NCBI GenBank assembly: GCA_031459615.1 | Contig: JAVKIE010000010.1 | Span: forward strand, 1 to 64,000 | Length of the DNA: 64,000 nt | Origin: Calidihabitans tengchongensis | GTDB lineage: Bacteria; Sysuimicrobiota; Sysuimicrobiia; Sysuimicrobiales; Kaftiobacteriaceae | Direction: 5' to 3' | Part shown: one piece after another, positions 6,659-14,579 of the stretch | Layout of the letters: each line of letters starts with the position of its first letter | How positions within the stretch are numbered: the first letter of the stretch is position 1 | Position numbers and translations under genes: made by a program | Notes under the pieces: model-generated | Told to the model about the DNA's origin: nothing | Databases searched by the model: none | Seen by the model: only the letters and a program-made list of their open reading frames with translations

Positions 6659-7015
6659 GTGGCGACAGGAAGCGACGATCTGCGAAGGATTCTGGAGCAG
6701 GAGGTGGCCGTACACCGGGAGCTGGTGCGCCTGGCGCGCCAGCGCCACCTGCTTCTGCGCCAGGGGAAGTACGCGGAAGCGGCCGACCTGGCGGTGGCCG
6801 AGGCGGCGTGCATCGTGGCCGTGCGGGACCTGGAGCGCCAGCGCAGCCGGCTGGCTGGCGTCGGAACCGGCGGGCCCGGAGCATCCCGGCTGCGGCGGGA
6901 GATGGGGGCCCTGGTGCGCCTTCTGGCCGAGGTGGAGCGGGCGGGTCAGGGAGCATGGCTGAGCCACCTGGTGCCATCCCCGGACCGCGCCGCCCGGTCT
7001 GCCCGGCTGAATTGA
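6659..7015 (+). CDS. FlgN-like flagellar chaperone (putative)
   Basis: 118 residues, all predicted alpha-helical: ILEQEVAVHRELVRLARQR, then LLLRQGKYAEAADLAVAEA and two more helices. This is the general pattern of FlgN/FliT-type export chaperones, which guard hook-associated proteins. The identification rests on fold pattern, length, the sigma-54 promoter and the FlaG-like gene 4 nt downstream; no unique motif exists. I use the GTG at 6659 because an upstream extension would run through the sigma-54 promoter. Confidence 0.55.
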   Translation: MATGSDDLRRILEQEVAVHRELVRLARQRHLLLRQGKYAEAADLAVAEAACIVAVRDLERQRSRLAGVGTGGPGASRLRREMGALVRLLAEVERAGQGAWLSHLVPSPDRAARSARLN

Positions 7016-7019
7016 GGCG

Positions 7020-7349
7020 ATGGTGATGGCACCGGACACACCGTCCGCGCACGCCGGGGCGTCGGCCACAACCGGAGTCGGGCCGGATGTCCCCGCGGAG
7101 CTGGTGGCCCTGATGGAGCGGGCGCGCCGGGCGCTGGCCGGCCGCCTTCCCGGCAGGGCAGAGGACCCGGGGGAGGCCGCCCCCGGCGCCGCACGCGCGG
7201 ACCGCGCGGGTGTCCTGGCGGTCACCCTCGAGGTGGACGAGGCCACCCGCCAGCCCGTCATCCGGGTGCGCGACCCGCGCACCGGACATCCGGTGCGGGA
7301 CGTTCCCCCGGCGGCGCTGATGCGCTCCCCGGGACGCGGCCACCGGTAG
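7020..7349 (+). CDS. FlaG-like protein
   Basis: 109 residues. The C-terminal third reads VTLEVDEATRQPVIRVRD, then RTGHPVRDVPP. This matches the FlaG pattern (hydrophobic-E-V-D-E-x-T-G-x-x-V-V-x-V-x-D, then TG-x-x-[IV]-R-x-[IV]-P-P). The N-terminal 60 residues are low-complexity and probably disordered. FlaG proteins influence filament length and are usually near fliD or fliC, neither of which is in the window. It lies 4 nt after the FlgN-like gene in the same sigma-54 unit. Confidence 0.7.
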   Translation: MVMAPDTPSAHAGASATTGVGPDVPAELVALMERARRALAGRLPGRAEDPGEAAPGAARADRAGVLAVTLEVDEATRQPVIRVRDPRTGHPVRDVPPAALMRSPGRGHR

Positions 7350-7496
7350 ACGTCGAACGCCCAGTCCCCGCCGCCGGCGGACCCGGCGCGGAATCGGGTG
7401 CAGGCGAACCTCAGGGGGGACGCTGCGACGCCGGCCGCGCCGGCCCCCGCGGCGGGGACGTCTGTCGTGCGGCGTCTAGGGCGCGCGGGGCCGAGG

Positions 7497-7502
7497 TATA
7501 AT
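7497..7502 (+). promoter_or_regulatory. Consensus -10 abutting the activator start (leaderless)
   Basis: A perfect TATAAT ends 8 nt before the ATG at 7511. Transcription would start at or within 1-2 nt of the start codon. No good -35 or Shine-Dalgarno sequence is visible, consistent with a leaderless mRNA. Confidence 0.65.
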
Positions 7503-7510
7503 GGCCCCGG

Positions 7511-8890
7511 ATGACGCTCGCCGCCGACTCCTCGCAGCCCCCCGACATCTCCATCCTCGTCGTTGACGACGAGGAGCACCTGCGGACCCTGCTGGCCAAG
7601 ATCCTGCGGGACGAGGGCTATTCGGTGGAGACCGCCGTGGACGGCCAGGAGGGGCTGGACCGGTTCCGGTCCGGCCGCTTCGACCTCGTCGTGCTGGACC
7701 TCAAATTGCCCAAGATCGATGGCATGAGCGTCCTGCGGGCGATGATGGAGCACGACCCCGAAGCCCTGGTCATCGTCATCACGGCGTTTTCCACCATCGA
7801 TACCGCCATCCAGGCCATCAAGCTGGGCGCCTACCACTATGTGGCCAAGCCCTTCCGGCCCGAGGAACTCATGATCGTGGTGCACAAGGCCCTGGAGCGC
7901 GCCCGCCTCCTGCGGCAGAACCGTGCCCTCCAGCAGGAGCTGGTCCGCACCTTCAAGTTCGAGGGCATCGTGGGCAACTCCCCGCGCATGCGGGAAGTCC
8001 TCCGGCTGGCGGCGGCGGTGGCGCCCACCGATGCCACCGTCCTCATCTATGGGGAAACGGGCACCGGCAAGGAACTGCTGGCCCGGTCCATCCACTCGCA
8101 GAGCCCGCGGGCCCACGGGCCCTTCGTGGTGGTCAACTGCGGCGCGATCCCCGAGACGTTGTTGGAGACCGAGCTGTTCGGGCACGAGAAGGGCGCATTC
8201 ACCAGCGCTGTGAGCAGCCGGATCGGGCGCTTCGAGCGCGCGCAGGACGGCACCATTTTCCTCGACGAAATCGGCGACATGAGCCCGGCGATGCAGGTGA
8301 AGTTGCTGCGCGTCCTGCAGGAGCGGGTGATCGAGCGGGTGGGGGGGAGTCGCCCCATTGACGTGAACGCCCGGGTCATCGCCGCCACCAACAAGGACCT
8401 GCGGAAGGCCATTGCCGAGGGGCAGTTCCGGGAGGACCTGTACTACCGGCTGGCGGTGATGCCCATCGAGCTGCCTCCTCTGCGGGAGCGCCGGGAGGAC
8501 ATCCAGCCCCTGGCCTACCACTTCCTCAACAAGTACGCCGTGGCCTTCGGCAAGCGGATCAAGGGGTTCACCCCGGCAGCCCTCAAGAAACTGCGGGACC
8601 ACGACTGGCCGGGCAACGTCCGGGAGCTGGAGTACACCATCCAGCGGGTGGTCATCCTGGCCACCAGCGAGGTCATCGGAGCCGATGACATCTGGCTGGA
8701 CGAGCAGTCCCAGCACGGCACCCGCTTCCCCCGCGCGCTGTCCCTGGCCGAGGCCGAGCGGCGCCACATCCACGCCGTTCTGAAGATGACGGGGTGGAAT
8801 CTCGATGAGGCCGCCCGGGTCCTGGAGATCGATCGCGCCGTCCTGGACAGCAAGATCCGCGACCACCACCTGAGCGCCGAAGCCGGCTGA
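7511..8890 (+). CDS. NtrC-family sigma-54 activator
   Basis: 459 residues. REC domain 12-130, with phospho-acceptor D63 in VLDLKLP and Lys in AKPFRP. AAA+ domain about 150-375, with Walker A GETGTGKE, GAFTSA at 228-233 and Walker B TIFLDEIGD. A Fis-type HTH closes the protein (EAERRHIHAVLKMTGWNLDEAARVLEI). The sigma-54-contacting loop is normally GAFTGA; here the fifth residue is Ser. The gene lies between sigma-54-controlled flagellar-type genes and rpoN, so it is the natural activator for the five sigma-54 promoters here, comparable to FlrC/FlgR/FleQ-type master regulators (inference). It may receive phosphate from the NtrB-like kinase at 3757-5709. Confidence 0.95.
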   Translation: MTLAADSSQPPDISILVVDDEEHLRTLLAKILRDEGYSVETAVDGQEGLDRFRSGRFDLVVLDLKLPKIDGMSVLRAMMEHDPEALVIVITAFSTIDTAIQAIKLGAYHYVAKPFRPEELMIVVHKALERARLLRQNRALQQELVRTFKFEGIVGNSPRMREVLRLAAAVAPTDATVLIYGETGTGKELLARSIHSQSPRAHGPFVVVNCGAIPETLLETELFGHEKGAFTSAVSSRIGRFERAQDGTIFLDEIGDMSPAMQVKLLRVLQERVIERVGGSRPIDVNARVIAATNKDLRKAIAEGQFREDLYYRLAVMPIELPPLRERREDIQPLAYHFLNKYAVAFGKRIKGFTPAALKKLRDHDWPGNVRELEYTIQRVVILATSEVIGADDIWLDEQSQHGTRFPRALSLAEAERRHIHAVLKMTGWNLDEAARVLEIDRAVLDSKIRDHHLSAEAG

Positions 8891-8928
8891 CCTGCCCATC
8901 CGAACCGGCCGCAGGGGGCGGCACGCCG

Positions 8929-8944
8929 TGGCACGAAAATTGCT
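8929..8944 (+). promoter_or_regulatory. Sigma-54 promoter for the HD-GYP response regulator
   Basis: TGGCAC-GAAAA-TTGCT, an exact consensus match. The predicted start is near 8956 and the ATG is at 8980. Confidence 0.87.
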
Positions 8945-8979
8945 CCGGTGTCCTCCCCCCGGACGGGCGGAGGTGGGCG

Positions 8980-10437
8980 ATGGACGCGCAGCCGGCCAGC
9001 ATCCTGGTGGTGGACGATGAGGACGCGATCCGCGACCTCTGCGCGCGCGTCCTCGGGCGGACCTACCGCGTCCGCGCGGTGGCCGACGGCCCAGCGGCGG
9101 TGGAGGCCGCCCGGGACGACCCTCCCGACCTGCTGCTCACCGACATCCGCATGCCGGGCATGAGCGGGCTGGACGCCGCCCGGCGGATCGTGGCCGATCA
9201 CCCGGAAGTCTCGGTGGTGGTCATGACCGGCTTCAGCGAGTTGGACAGCCTGCTGGAGACGGTCAAGCTGGGCGTGAGCGGTTTCCTGATGAAGCCGTTC
9301 ACCCCCGACGACCTCCGGCGGACGGTGGAAGAGGGCCTGCGCAAGGGCCTGTACTTCCGGCGCAACGCGCGGCTGCGGGCGCTGCAGCCCCTGCTGGACC
9401 TCCGCAGCGCCCGGCCGGGCGACGTGGAGCCAGCGCGCCTGTTCCGGGTCATCACCGAGACCGTCCTGCACGAGCTGGAGGCCGATGCGGTCTCCCTGGT
9501 GTGCCTGGAAGACGGCGGCTCGGAGGTGCTGGTCACCACCTCCACCGCCGGCCCCGCCGGCCCGACCACCGTGCAGGGCGACGGCGCCGCGTCGTCCTCG
9601 GTACGCCTGTCCGCCGAGGACCTGCTGGCCGCGGCGGCGCCTGCCCCCGATGACGACGGCCGCACCCTGTCGGCGCCCCTGCAGGTGGCCGGAAGCGTGG
9701 TCGGCATCCTCACCGCCTCCCGGTCCGAGCCGTTTGGCGCGGTGGACAGGGACATCCTGCGGGTCATCGCCGCCCAGGGAGCCATCGCCATCGAGAACAT
9801 CCGCCTGTTCCACCGGCTGCGGCGGTCCTACTGGAAGACCGTCTACGCCCTGGCCGCCACCGTGGACCTGCGGGACCAGCCCACCCGGGGCCACTCGGAC
9901 CGGCTGGCCCAGTACGCGGTGGCCATGGGGGCCCGGCTGGGCCTGCCCGCCGACCGGCTGGAGGACCTGAAGATCGCCGCGCTGCTCCACGACATCGGCA
10001 AGATCGGCATCGGCGACGCCATCCTGCGCAAGCCTACGGAGCTCACGCCCGAGGAATATGACTGGATGAAGACCCACACCCTCATGGGCGCCAAGATCCT
10101 GGCCATGGCCGACTTTCCGCCGCGGGTGGTGGAGGCGGTGCTGTTCCACCACGAGCGGTTCGACGGCACCGGCTACCCGCTGGGGCTGCGGGGAGACCAG
10201 ATCCCCCTGGAGGCCCGCATCCTGGCCGGCGCCGACGCCCTGGAGAGCATGACCAGTACCCGGGCGTACCGGGCCGCCCTGCCGCTGGCCCAGGCCCTCC
10301 AGGAACTGGAGCGCGGCCGGGGCACCCAGTTCGACCCCCAGGTCCTGGACGCCCTGCTGGCCTGCCTGCGGGCGGGCGAACTGGCCCCCCTCGTGCTGGC
10401 AGAGGCAGCGCCGGTGGCCGGGGAGGGGGAGAGGTAA
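8980..10437 (+). CDS. HD-GYP response regulator (c-di-GMP phosphodiesterase)
   Basis: 485 residues. REC domain 5-125 (D55 in TDIRMPG, Lys in MKPFTP), then a GAF-like domain (about 150-275). The HD-GYP domain at about 285-460 has HSDRLAQYA, HDIGKIGIGD, FHHERFDGTGYP and QIPLEARIL motifs, with all metal and GYP residues present. HD-GYP enzymes hydrolyse cyclic di-GMP, so phosphorylation probably tunes c-di-GMP and hence motility/attachment. GGAGG lies 6 nt upstream of the ATG. The gene has its own sigma-54 promoter and sits between the activator and rpoN, linking c-di-GMP turnover to this regulon. Confidence 0.93.
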   Translation: MDAQPASILVVDDEDAIRDLCARVLGRTYRVRAVADGPAAVEAARDDPPDLLLTDIRMPGMSGLDAARRIVADHPEVSVVVMTGFSELDSLLETVKLGVSGFLMKPFTPDDLRRTVEEGLRKGLYFRRNARLRALQPLLDLRSARPGDVEPARLFRVITETVLHELEADAVSLVCLEDGGSEVLVTTSTAGPAGPTTVQGDGAASSSVRLSAEDLLAAAAPAPDDDGRTLSAPLQVAGSVVGILTASRSEPFGAVDRDILRVIAAQGAIAIENIRLFHRLRRSYWKTVYALAATVDLRDQPTRGHSDRLAQYAVAMGARLGLPADRLEDLKIAALLHDIGKIGIGDAILRKPTELTPEEYDWMKTHTLMGAKILAMADFPPRVVEAVLFHHERFDGTGYPLGLRGDQIPLEARILAGADALESMTSTRAYRAALPLAQALQELERGRGTQFDPQVLDALLACLRAGELAPLVLAEAAPVAGEGER

Positions 10438-10451
10438 GGGGGGAGAGGTCA

Positions 10452-11813
10452 GTGTCCGCCGAGCCCCGCCTGCAGGCCACCGTCGGCGTCACGCCCGCGC
10501 TGCACCAGCGCATGGTGCCCAAGCTCATGCTGGTCAACTCCCTGCTGGTGCTGCCCATCAACCAGCTCCTGGCGCGGATCGAGCAGGAGCTGGCCGAAAA
10601 CCCCGCCCTGGAGCTGGATGAGCAGGCGCCGGCGGACCTGCCCGGCCCCGACGAGCTCGGGCCGTCCCTCACCGAGTGGACCCCCGACGACGGCGACGAC
10701 GATCCGTTTGCCCGGGTGGTCGCCCCCGTATCCCTGCAGGAACACCTGCTGATGGTTCTGCAGGCCCAGGGACTGTCGGCGCGGGACCACGCCATCGGCG
10801 AACGGCTGATCGGCTACATCAACGACAACGGCTACCTGGAGGCCACCCCGGCTCAGGTGGCCCAGGAGTTGAACGTCGAGGTGGAGGAGGTGGAGGCGGT
10901 CCTGGCGCGCATCCAGCGCTTCGAGCCCGTGGGGGTGGGCGCCCGGAACGTCGAGGAGTGCCTGCTGCTGCAGTTGCGGGTCCAGGAGCCCTCCCCGGCC
11001 AACCGCTTGGCCCAGCAGATTGTCGCCTCCCACCTGGCCGACCTGGCCGCCCACCGTTTCGAGAAGATCGCCCGGGACCTGGGGGTGACCGCGGCCCAGG
11101 TCCGCGAAGCCCACGAGCTGGTGCGGTCCACCTGCTACCCCTATCCCGGCGAGAGATTCCGCAACGAGCAGGACGGCGGCCGCACCCGCCCGGCGGAGGT
11201 AGCCCGTCCCGATGTGATCATCCGCCGCACCGATGAGGGATGGGCGGTGGAGCTGGTCCGCCAGGACGCCTTCGCCCTCCGGGTCAACGCCTTCTACGAG
11301 GACCTGCGCCGGCAGATGCGCCGGGCGTCGGCAGCCTACTCGGACCGCTCCCGGGAGCACGTGCGGGACTACGTGAGCCGGGCCAAGATGTTCATCGAGG
11401 CCCTGCAGCGCCGCAACTGGACCTTTGCCAGCATCGTGCAGGCCATCGTGCGCGCCCAGTGGGAGTTCCTGGAGCGCGGCCCCGGCCACCTGCGGCCCCT
11501 CACCAAGGCCATGGTGGCGGCGGAGCTGGGGATCAGCGAGTCCACCGTCAGTCGGGCGCTGGACGGGAAGTTCGCCCAGCTCCCCGGCGGCCAGGTGGTG
11601 AGCTTCGAGGTCTTTTTCGACCAGTCGCTGCCCATCAAGGAGCGCATCCGCAGCCTGATCGCGTCCGAAACCCGACCCCTGACCGACGAGGAGATTGCGC
11701 GCCGCCTGGGGGCCGAGGGGATCCGCATCGCCCGCCGGACGGTGACCAAGTACCGCGAGGAGATGCACATCCCGCCGTCCACCGCCCGCGGCCGTCCCGC
11801 CGGCATCCGCTGA
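10452..11813 (+). CDS. rpoN: RNA polymerase sigma-54 factor
   Basis: 453 residues. Region I (residues 1-55) binds the activator (TPALHQRMVPKLMLVNSLLV, then ELAENPALEL). A short acidic region II follows. The core-binding/CBD segment contains FEPVGVGARNVEECLLLQL, and the DNA-binding part has an HTH (KAMVAAELGISESTVSRAL) and the RpoN box ARRTVTKYRE. Length and motifs are normal. It starts with GTG 14 nt after the HD-GYP gene, so it may be co-transcribed from the sigma-54 promoter at 8929, giving positive autoregulation (inference). Confidence 0.97.
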   Translation: MSAEPRLQATVGVTPALHQRMVPKLMLVNSLLVLPINQLLARIEQELAENPALELDEQAPADLPGPDELGPSLTEWTPDDGDDDPFARVVAPVSLQEHLLMVLQAQGLSARDHAIGERLIGYINDNGYLEATPAQVAQELNVEVEEVEAVLARIQRFEPVGVGARNVEECLLLQLRVQEPSPANRLAQQIVASHLADLAAHRFEKIARDLGVTAAQVREAHELVRSTCYPYPGERFRNEQDGGRTRPAEVARPDVIIRRTDEGWAVELVRQDAFALRVNAFYEDLRRQMRRASAAYSDRSREHVRDYVSRAKMFIEALQRRNWTFASIVQAIVRAQWEFLERGPGHLRPLTKAMVAAELGISESTVSRALDGKFAQLPGGQVVSFEVFFDQSLPIKERIRSLIASETRPLTDEEIARRLGAEGIRIARRTVTKYREEMHIPPSTARGRPAGIR

Positions 11814-11936
11814 GACCGGGTCCGGGCGCGGGCCCCGGGTCCCGCCCGCCGTGCCCCCTCGCGCAGGGGACTCTCCCTGCTGTCCCCGCTTTCTCCCTCC
11901 CGATCCCGGGGGCTGGGAGACCCCGCGCCGCCCGGA

Positions 11937-11952
11937 CGGCACGCGCCTTGCT
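11937..11952 (+). promoter_or_regulatory. Sigma-54 promoter for the GAF/fliA operon
   Basis: CGGCAC-GCGCC-TTGCT. One mismatch at the first base of the -24 element; the invariant GG and GC are in register. The predicted start is near 11964. The rest of the 194-bp gap is GC-rich with no other clear signal. Confidence 0.72.
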
Positions 11953-12007
11953 CTCGTTTCGCACCGGAGCGGCCGCGCGCAGGCGGCTGCGAGAAGGAGT
12001 GGCGACG

Positions 12008-13039
12008 ATGGCGGAGAGCACACGGCGCGGCGGACCGGCGCGCAGGCCGGCCTCATCCCGCAAAGCGACCCGGCCCTCCGGGGCGACGGCGGTGGAAAAC
12101 GGCCATTCCCAGGAACTGGCGGCCGAGGCCGAGGAGATGGTGGTCCGCCTGGAGTGCGCCCGGCTGGCGGAAGAGGAACTGCCGCTGGGCGTCGGGTACC
12201 ACCGCTTTCTGGACCTGGTGTCCCGCGCCGTGCCCTTCGACCACGGGACCCTGTACGTGGCCGAGTGGACCTCGGGGCGGCTGCGGCCCGTGGCCGTCCG
12301 GGGCATCCGGGTGGAACTGGCCGAGCAGGTGCGGTTCGCCCGCGGTCCCGGCCTGTCCGGGTGGGTGGCGCAGGAAGGGCGCCCGGTGGTGATTCCATCG
12401 CCGCGCGCCCGGGACGGCCGCCCGTCGTTCGGCGATGAGGCGCTGCGCGCCTTCCTGGCGTTTCCCCTGGTGCACGACGGCGTGGTGGCGGGCGTGGTGG
12501 CCCTGGCCCGCACCGACCGGACGTTTTCCGAGGAGGAGTTCGCCCGCCTGGGACGTCTGGCGGAGGTGTTCGGCCAGACCCTGGCGCGCGTGCGGCGGCA
12601 GGCGCGGATCCGGGAACTCCTGTACCTGGACCCCAAGACGGGCCTGTCCAACCGCCACCACTTCCTGGCCCGGGTGGAGGAGGAGACCCACCGGGCCCGC
12701 ACCCACGCGACCCGGTTCGCGGTGGCTCTGCTGGACGTGGACCCCGGCGAGGGGCAGGACCGGGCCGAGCGCCTGCAGGCCTTCAGCCGCTGGGTGCAGG
12801 ATGCCGTGCGGTCCTGCGATGTCATCGCCCGCCTGGAGGAGGGACGGTTTGCCCTGCTGCTGGCCGGCATCGGCGGCGAGCGGGCTGCCGCCATCGTGCG
12901 ACGCCTCGCCCGCAATGCCGTGGAGAGCGTCCTCGGGCCCGGGGGCCGCCTGTGGCTGGGCACGGCCTCGGGCGACGGCGAGGCGACCCCGGAGGTCCTG
13001 CTGTCCCGGGCGGAGCGGGCGCTGGCCGAGGTGACGTAG
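12008..13039 (+). CDS. GAF domain protein with degenerate GGDEF domain
   Basis: 343 residues. The first 45 are basic and low-complexity. A GAF domain spans about 60-200 (VPFDHGTLYV, GLSGWVAQEGRPVVI, FPLVHDGVVAGVVAL). A diguanylate-cyclase-like domain follows, starting LDPKTGLSNRHHFLARVEEE. The active-site loop that should read GG[DE]EF is LEEGRF, and the metal site reads LLDVDPG, so cyclase activity is unlikely. It may bind ligand or act as a signalling platform. AAGGAG lies 8 nt before the ATG. It is the first gene of a sigma-54 operon with the FliA-type sigma factor 3 nt downstream. Confidence 0.85.
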   Translation: MAESTRRGGPARRPASSRKATRPSGATAVENGHSQELAAEAEEMVVRLECARLAEEELPLGVGYHRFLDLVSRAVPFDHGTLYVAEWTSGRLRPVAVRGIRVELAEQVRFARGPGLSGWVAQEGRPVVIPSPRARDGRPSFGDEALRAFLAFPLVHDGVVAGVVALARTDRTFSEEEFARLGRLAEVFGQTLARVRRQARIRELLYLDPKTGLSNRHHFLARVEEETHRARTHATRFAVALLDVDPGEGQDRAERLQAFSRWVQDAVRSCDVIARLEEGRFALLLAGIGGERAAAIVRRLARNAVESVLGPGGRLWLGTASGDGEATPEVLLSRAERALAEVT

Positions 13040-13042
13040 GCC

Positions 13043-13834
13043 GTGGCGGACGGGACGACGTCGGAACTGTGGAGCCGGTTTCGCTCCGGGCGCTCTCCGG
13101 ATCTGCGGGAGCGGCTGGCGCTGGCCTACCTGCCTCTGGTGCGCGCGCTGGCGCGCCAGATGGCGGTCCGGATGCCCGCGTCGGTGAAGAGCGAGGACCT
13201 GGAAGGCTACGGGATGATCGGCCTGCTGGAAGCCATCGACCGGTTCGACCCCGACCGGGGGATCCCGTTTGAGGCGTTCGCCCGGCTGCGCATCCGCGGA
13301 GCGATGTACGACTACCTGCGCACCCTCGACCTGCTCCCCCGGGTGGCCCGCCGCCACGTCCACCGCCTGCAGGCCCAGGCGAGGACGCTGGCCCGCTCCC
13401 TGGGCCGGCCCCCCACCGGGCGGGAAGTGGTCGCGGCCACGGGGTGGGAGGAGGCGGCGGTGGAGCGCATCCGGGCCGACGCCGCGGCCGGCCAGGTGCT
13501 GTCCCTGGAAGAGATCGCCTCCTCCGACCAACTGCCCGACAGTGTGATCCGGGACGTCTGGGGCGACACTCTGGCCCGCATGGAGCGGCAGGAGAGGGAC
13601 CGGACCCTGTGGCGGGCCATCCAGGCCCTGCCGGCGCGGCACAAGCTGGTGGTAGGGCTGTACTACTGCGAGGGCCTGACCCTGGCGGAGATCGGCCGCG
13701 TGCTGGGGGTGACCGAATCCCGGGTCAGCCAGATGCGCGCGGAGGCGCTGGGCATGCTGCGGACGCACCTGGCCCTGCGGTCCTGGATGGACGGAGCGCC
13801 CGCCCCGCTCCCCGGGCGCCCGATCGTGGCCTGA
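13043..13834 (+). CDS. fliA: FliA/WhiG-type sigma-28 factor
   Basis: 263 residues. Region 2 (EDLEGYGMIGLLEAIDRFDP, FARLRIRGAMYDYLR), region 3 (VHRLQAQARTLARSLGRPPT) and region 4 (LPARHKLVVGLYYCEGLTL, then TESRVSQMRAEAL) are all present in FliA order and length. FliA-type factors drive late flagellar/chemotaxis genes, or sporulation genes in WhiG branches. It starts with GTG 3 nt after the GAF gene, in an operon with a sigma-54 promoter. This matches the sigma-54-then-sigma-28 flagellar hierarchy of several phyla. Confidence 0.9.
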   Translation: MADGTTSELWSRFRSGRSPDLRERLALAYLPLVRALARQMAVRMPASVKSEDLEGYGMIGLLEAIDRFDPDRGIPFEAFARLRIRGAMYDYLRTLDLLPRVARRHVHRLQAQARTLARSLGRPPTGREVVAATGWEEAAVERIRADAAAGQVLSLEEIASSDQLPDSVIRDVWGDTLARMERQERDRTLWRAIQALPARHKLVVGLYYCEGLTLAEIGRVLGVTESRVSQMRAEALGMLRTHLALRSWMDGAPAPLPGRPIVA

Positions 13835-13864
13835 CCGCGCGCGCCGTCGGACCGCCCGATCGAC

Positions 13865-14311
13865 ATGGAGAAGCTCTCCGCCATTCTGTGGGACATCAAG
13901 CGCGCCGCGGGCGCCCTGGGGGTCGTGGTGTCCTCCGGGGACGGCCTGGTCCTCGACACCGCGGGCGACCCCCAGGTGGACCCCGAGACCCTGGCGGCCT
14001 ACGCCGCCAGCGGGCTCATGGTCGGCGAGCGGCTGGGCGACAGCGGCGGGTTCGGACCCGTCGAGGCTCTGACGATCCTCTACGGAACCCGCGCCGTCGT
14101 CCTTTCCCCCGCGGGGCCGGCGGTGGCCGTTCTGGTGGGCCCGGCGGCCTCGGCCGGCGCCCTGCGGCTGGCCCTGCTACGCCACCACGACGCCCTGGCC
14201 CGGGCGGTGCGGGAAGAGTTCGGCGTCCGCCCTTCCCCCGAGACCTCCTCCGGCGCAGACCTGCCCGCCGCCCCGCCGCCTCCGACCGGGGCACACCCCG
14301 ACGCGGCCTGA
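13865..14311 (+). CDS. Roadblock/LC7-like protein
   Basis: 148 residues. It begins MEKLSAILWDIKRAAGALGV, then SSGDGLVLDT and AAYAASGLMVGERLGD, the profile of Roadblock/LC7 (MglB-like) domains, which dimerise and often regulate small GTPases. The last 35 residues are Pro/Ala-rich. No Ras-like MglA GTPase is in the window. It is the third gene of the sigma-54 GAF-fliA operon, 30 nt after fliA. The exact role is unknown. Confidence 0.7.
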   Translation: MEKLSAILWDIKRAAGALGVVVSSGDGLVLDTAGDPQVDPETLAAYAASGLMVGERLGDSGGFGPVEALTILYGTRAVVLSPAGPAVAVLVGPAASAGALRLALLRHHDALARAVREEFGVRPSPETSSGADLPAAPPPPTGAHPDAA

Positions 14312-14454
14312 CGGCCTGCACGTCATCGCAGAAATCGCCGACGGGCGGCCTGTGCCTCCCGTATCCTTCCCGGAAGGTCCCGGAGGGGGATCCCGTCTAC
14401 CCGTTCCGCCCCGCGGGTACATGTTCCGCGAACGCTCCACCGGAGTGCGATGGG

Positions 14455-14480
14455 GTGTGCGGGCACGTGTGCGGGCACAC
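14455..14480 (+). promoter_or_regulatory. Tandem 12-bp repeat / dyad, candidate activator-binding site
   Basis: GTGTGCGGGCAC occurs twice back to back (14455-14466 and 14467-14478). With the next two bases the second copy forms the perfect dyad GTGTGC-GG-GCACAC (14467-14480). It ends 11 bp upstream of the sigma-54 -24 element at 14492, and could bind the NtrC-type activator or another regulator. The rest of 14312-14454 shows nothing I recognise. Confidence 0.55.
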
Positions 14481-14491
14481 CTCCAGCGGTC

Positions 14492-14507
14492 TGGCACGCA
14501 TCTTGCT
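14492..14507 (+). promoter_or_regulatory. Sigma-54 promoter for the pilin/chaperone/usher-like locus
   Basis: TGGCAC-GCATC-TTGCT, an exact consensus match. The predicted start is near 14518, 62 nt upstream of the ATG at 14580. Confidence 0.86.
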
Positions 14508-14579
14508 GATGCAGAGGACGGCGTCAGCCGCCCGCACCATGCGCGGGTGACTCTCCTTAGAACGGAAGGGGTGCTGGAA

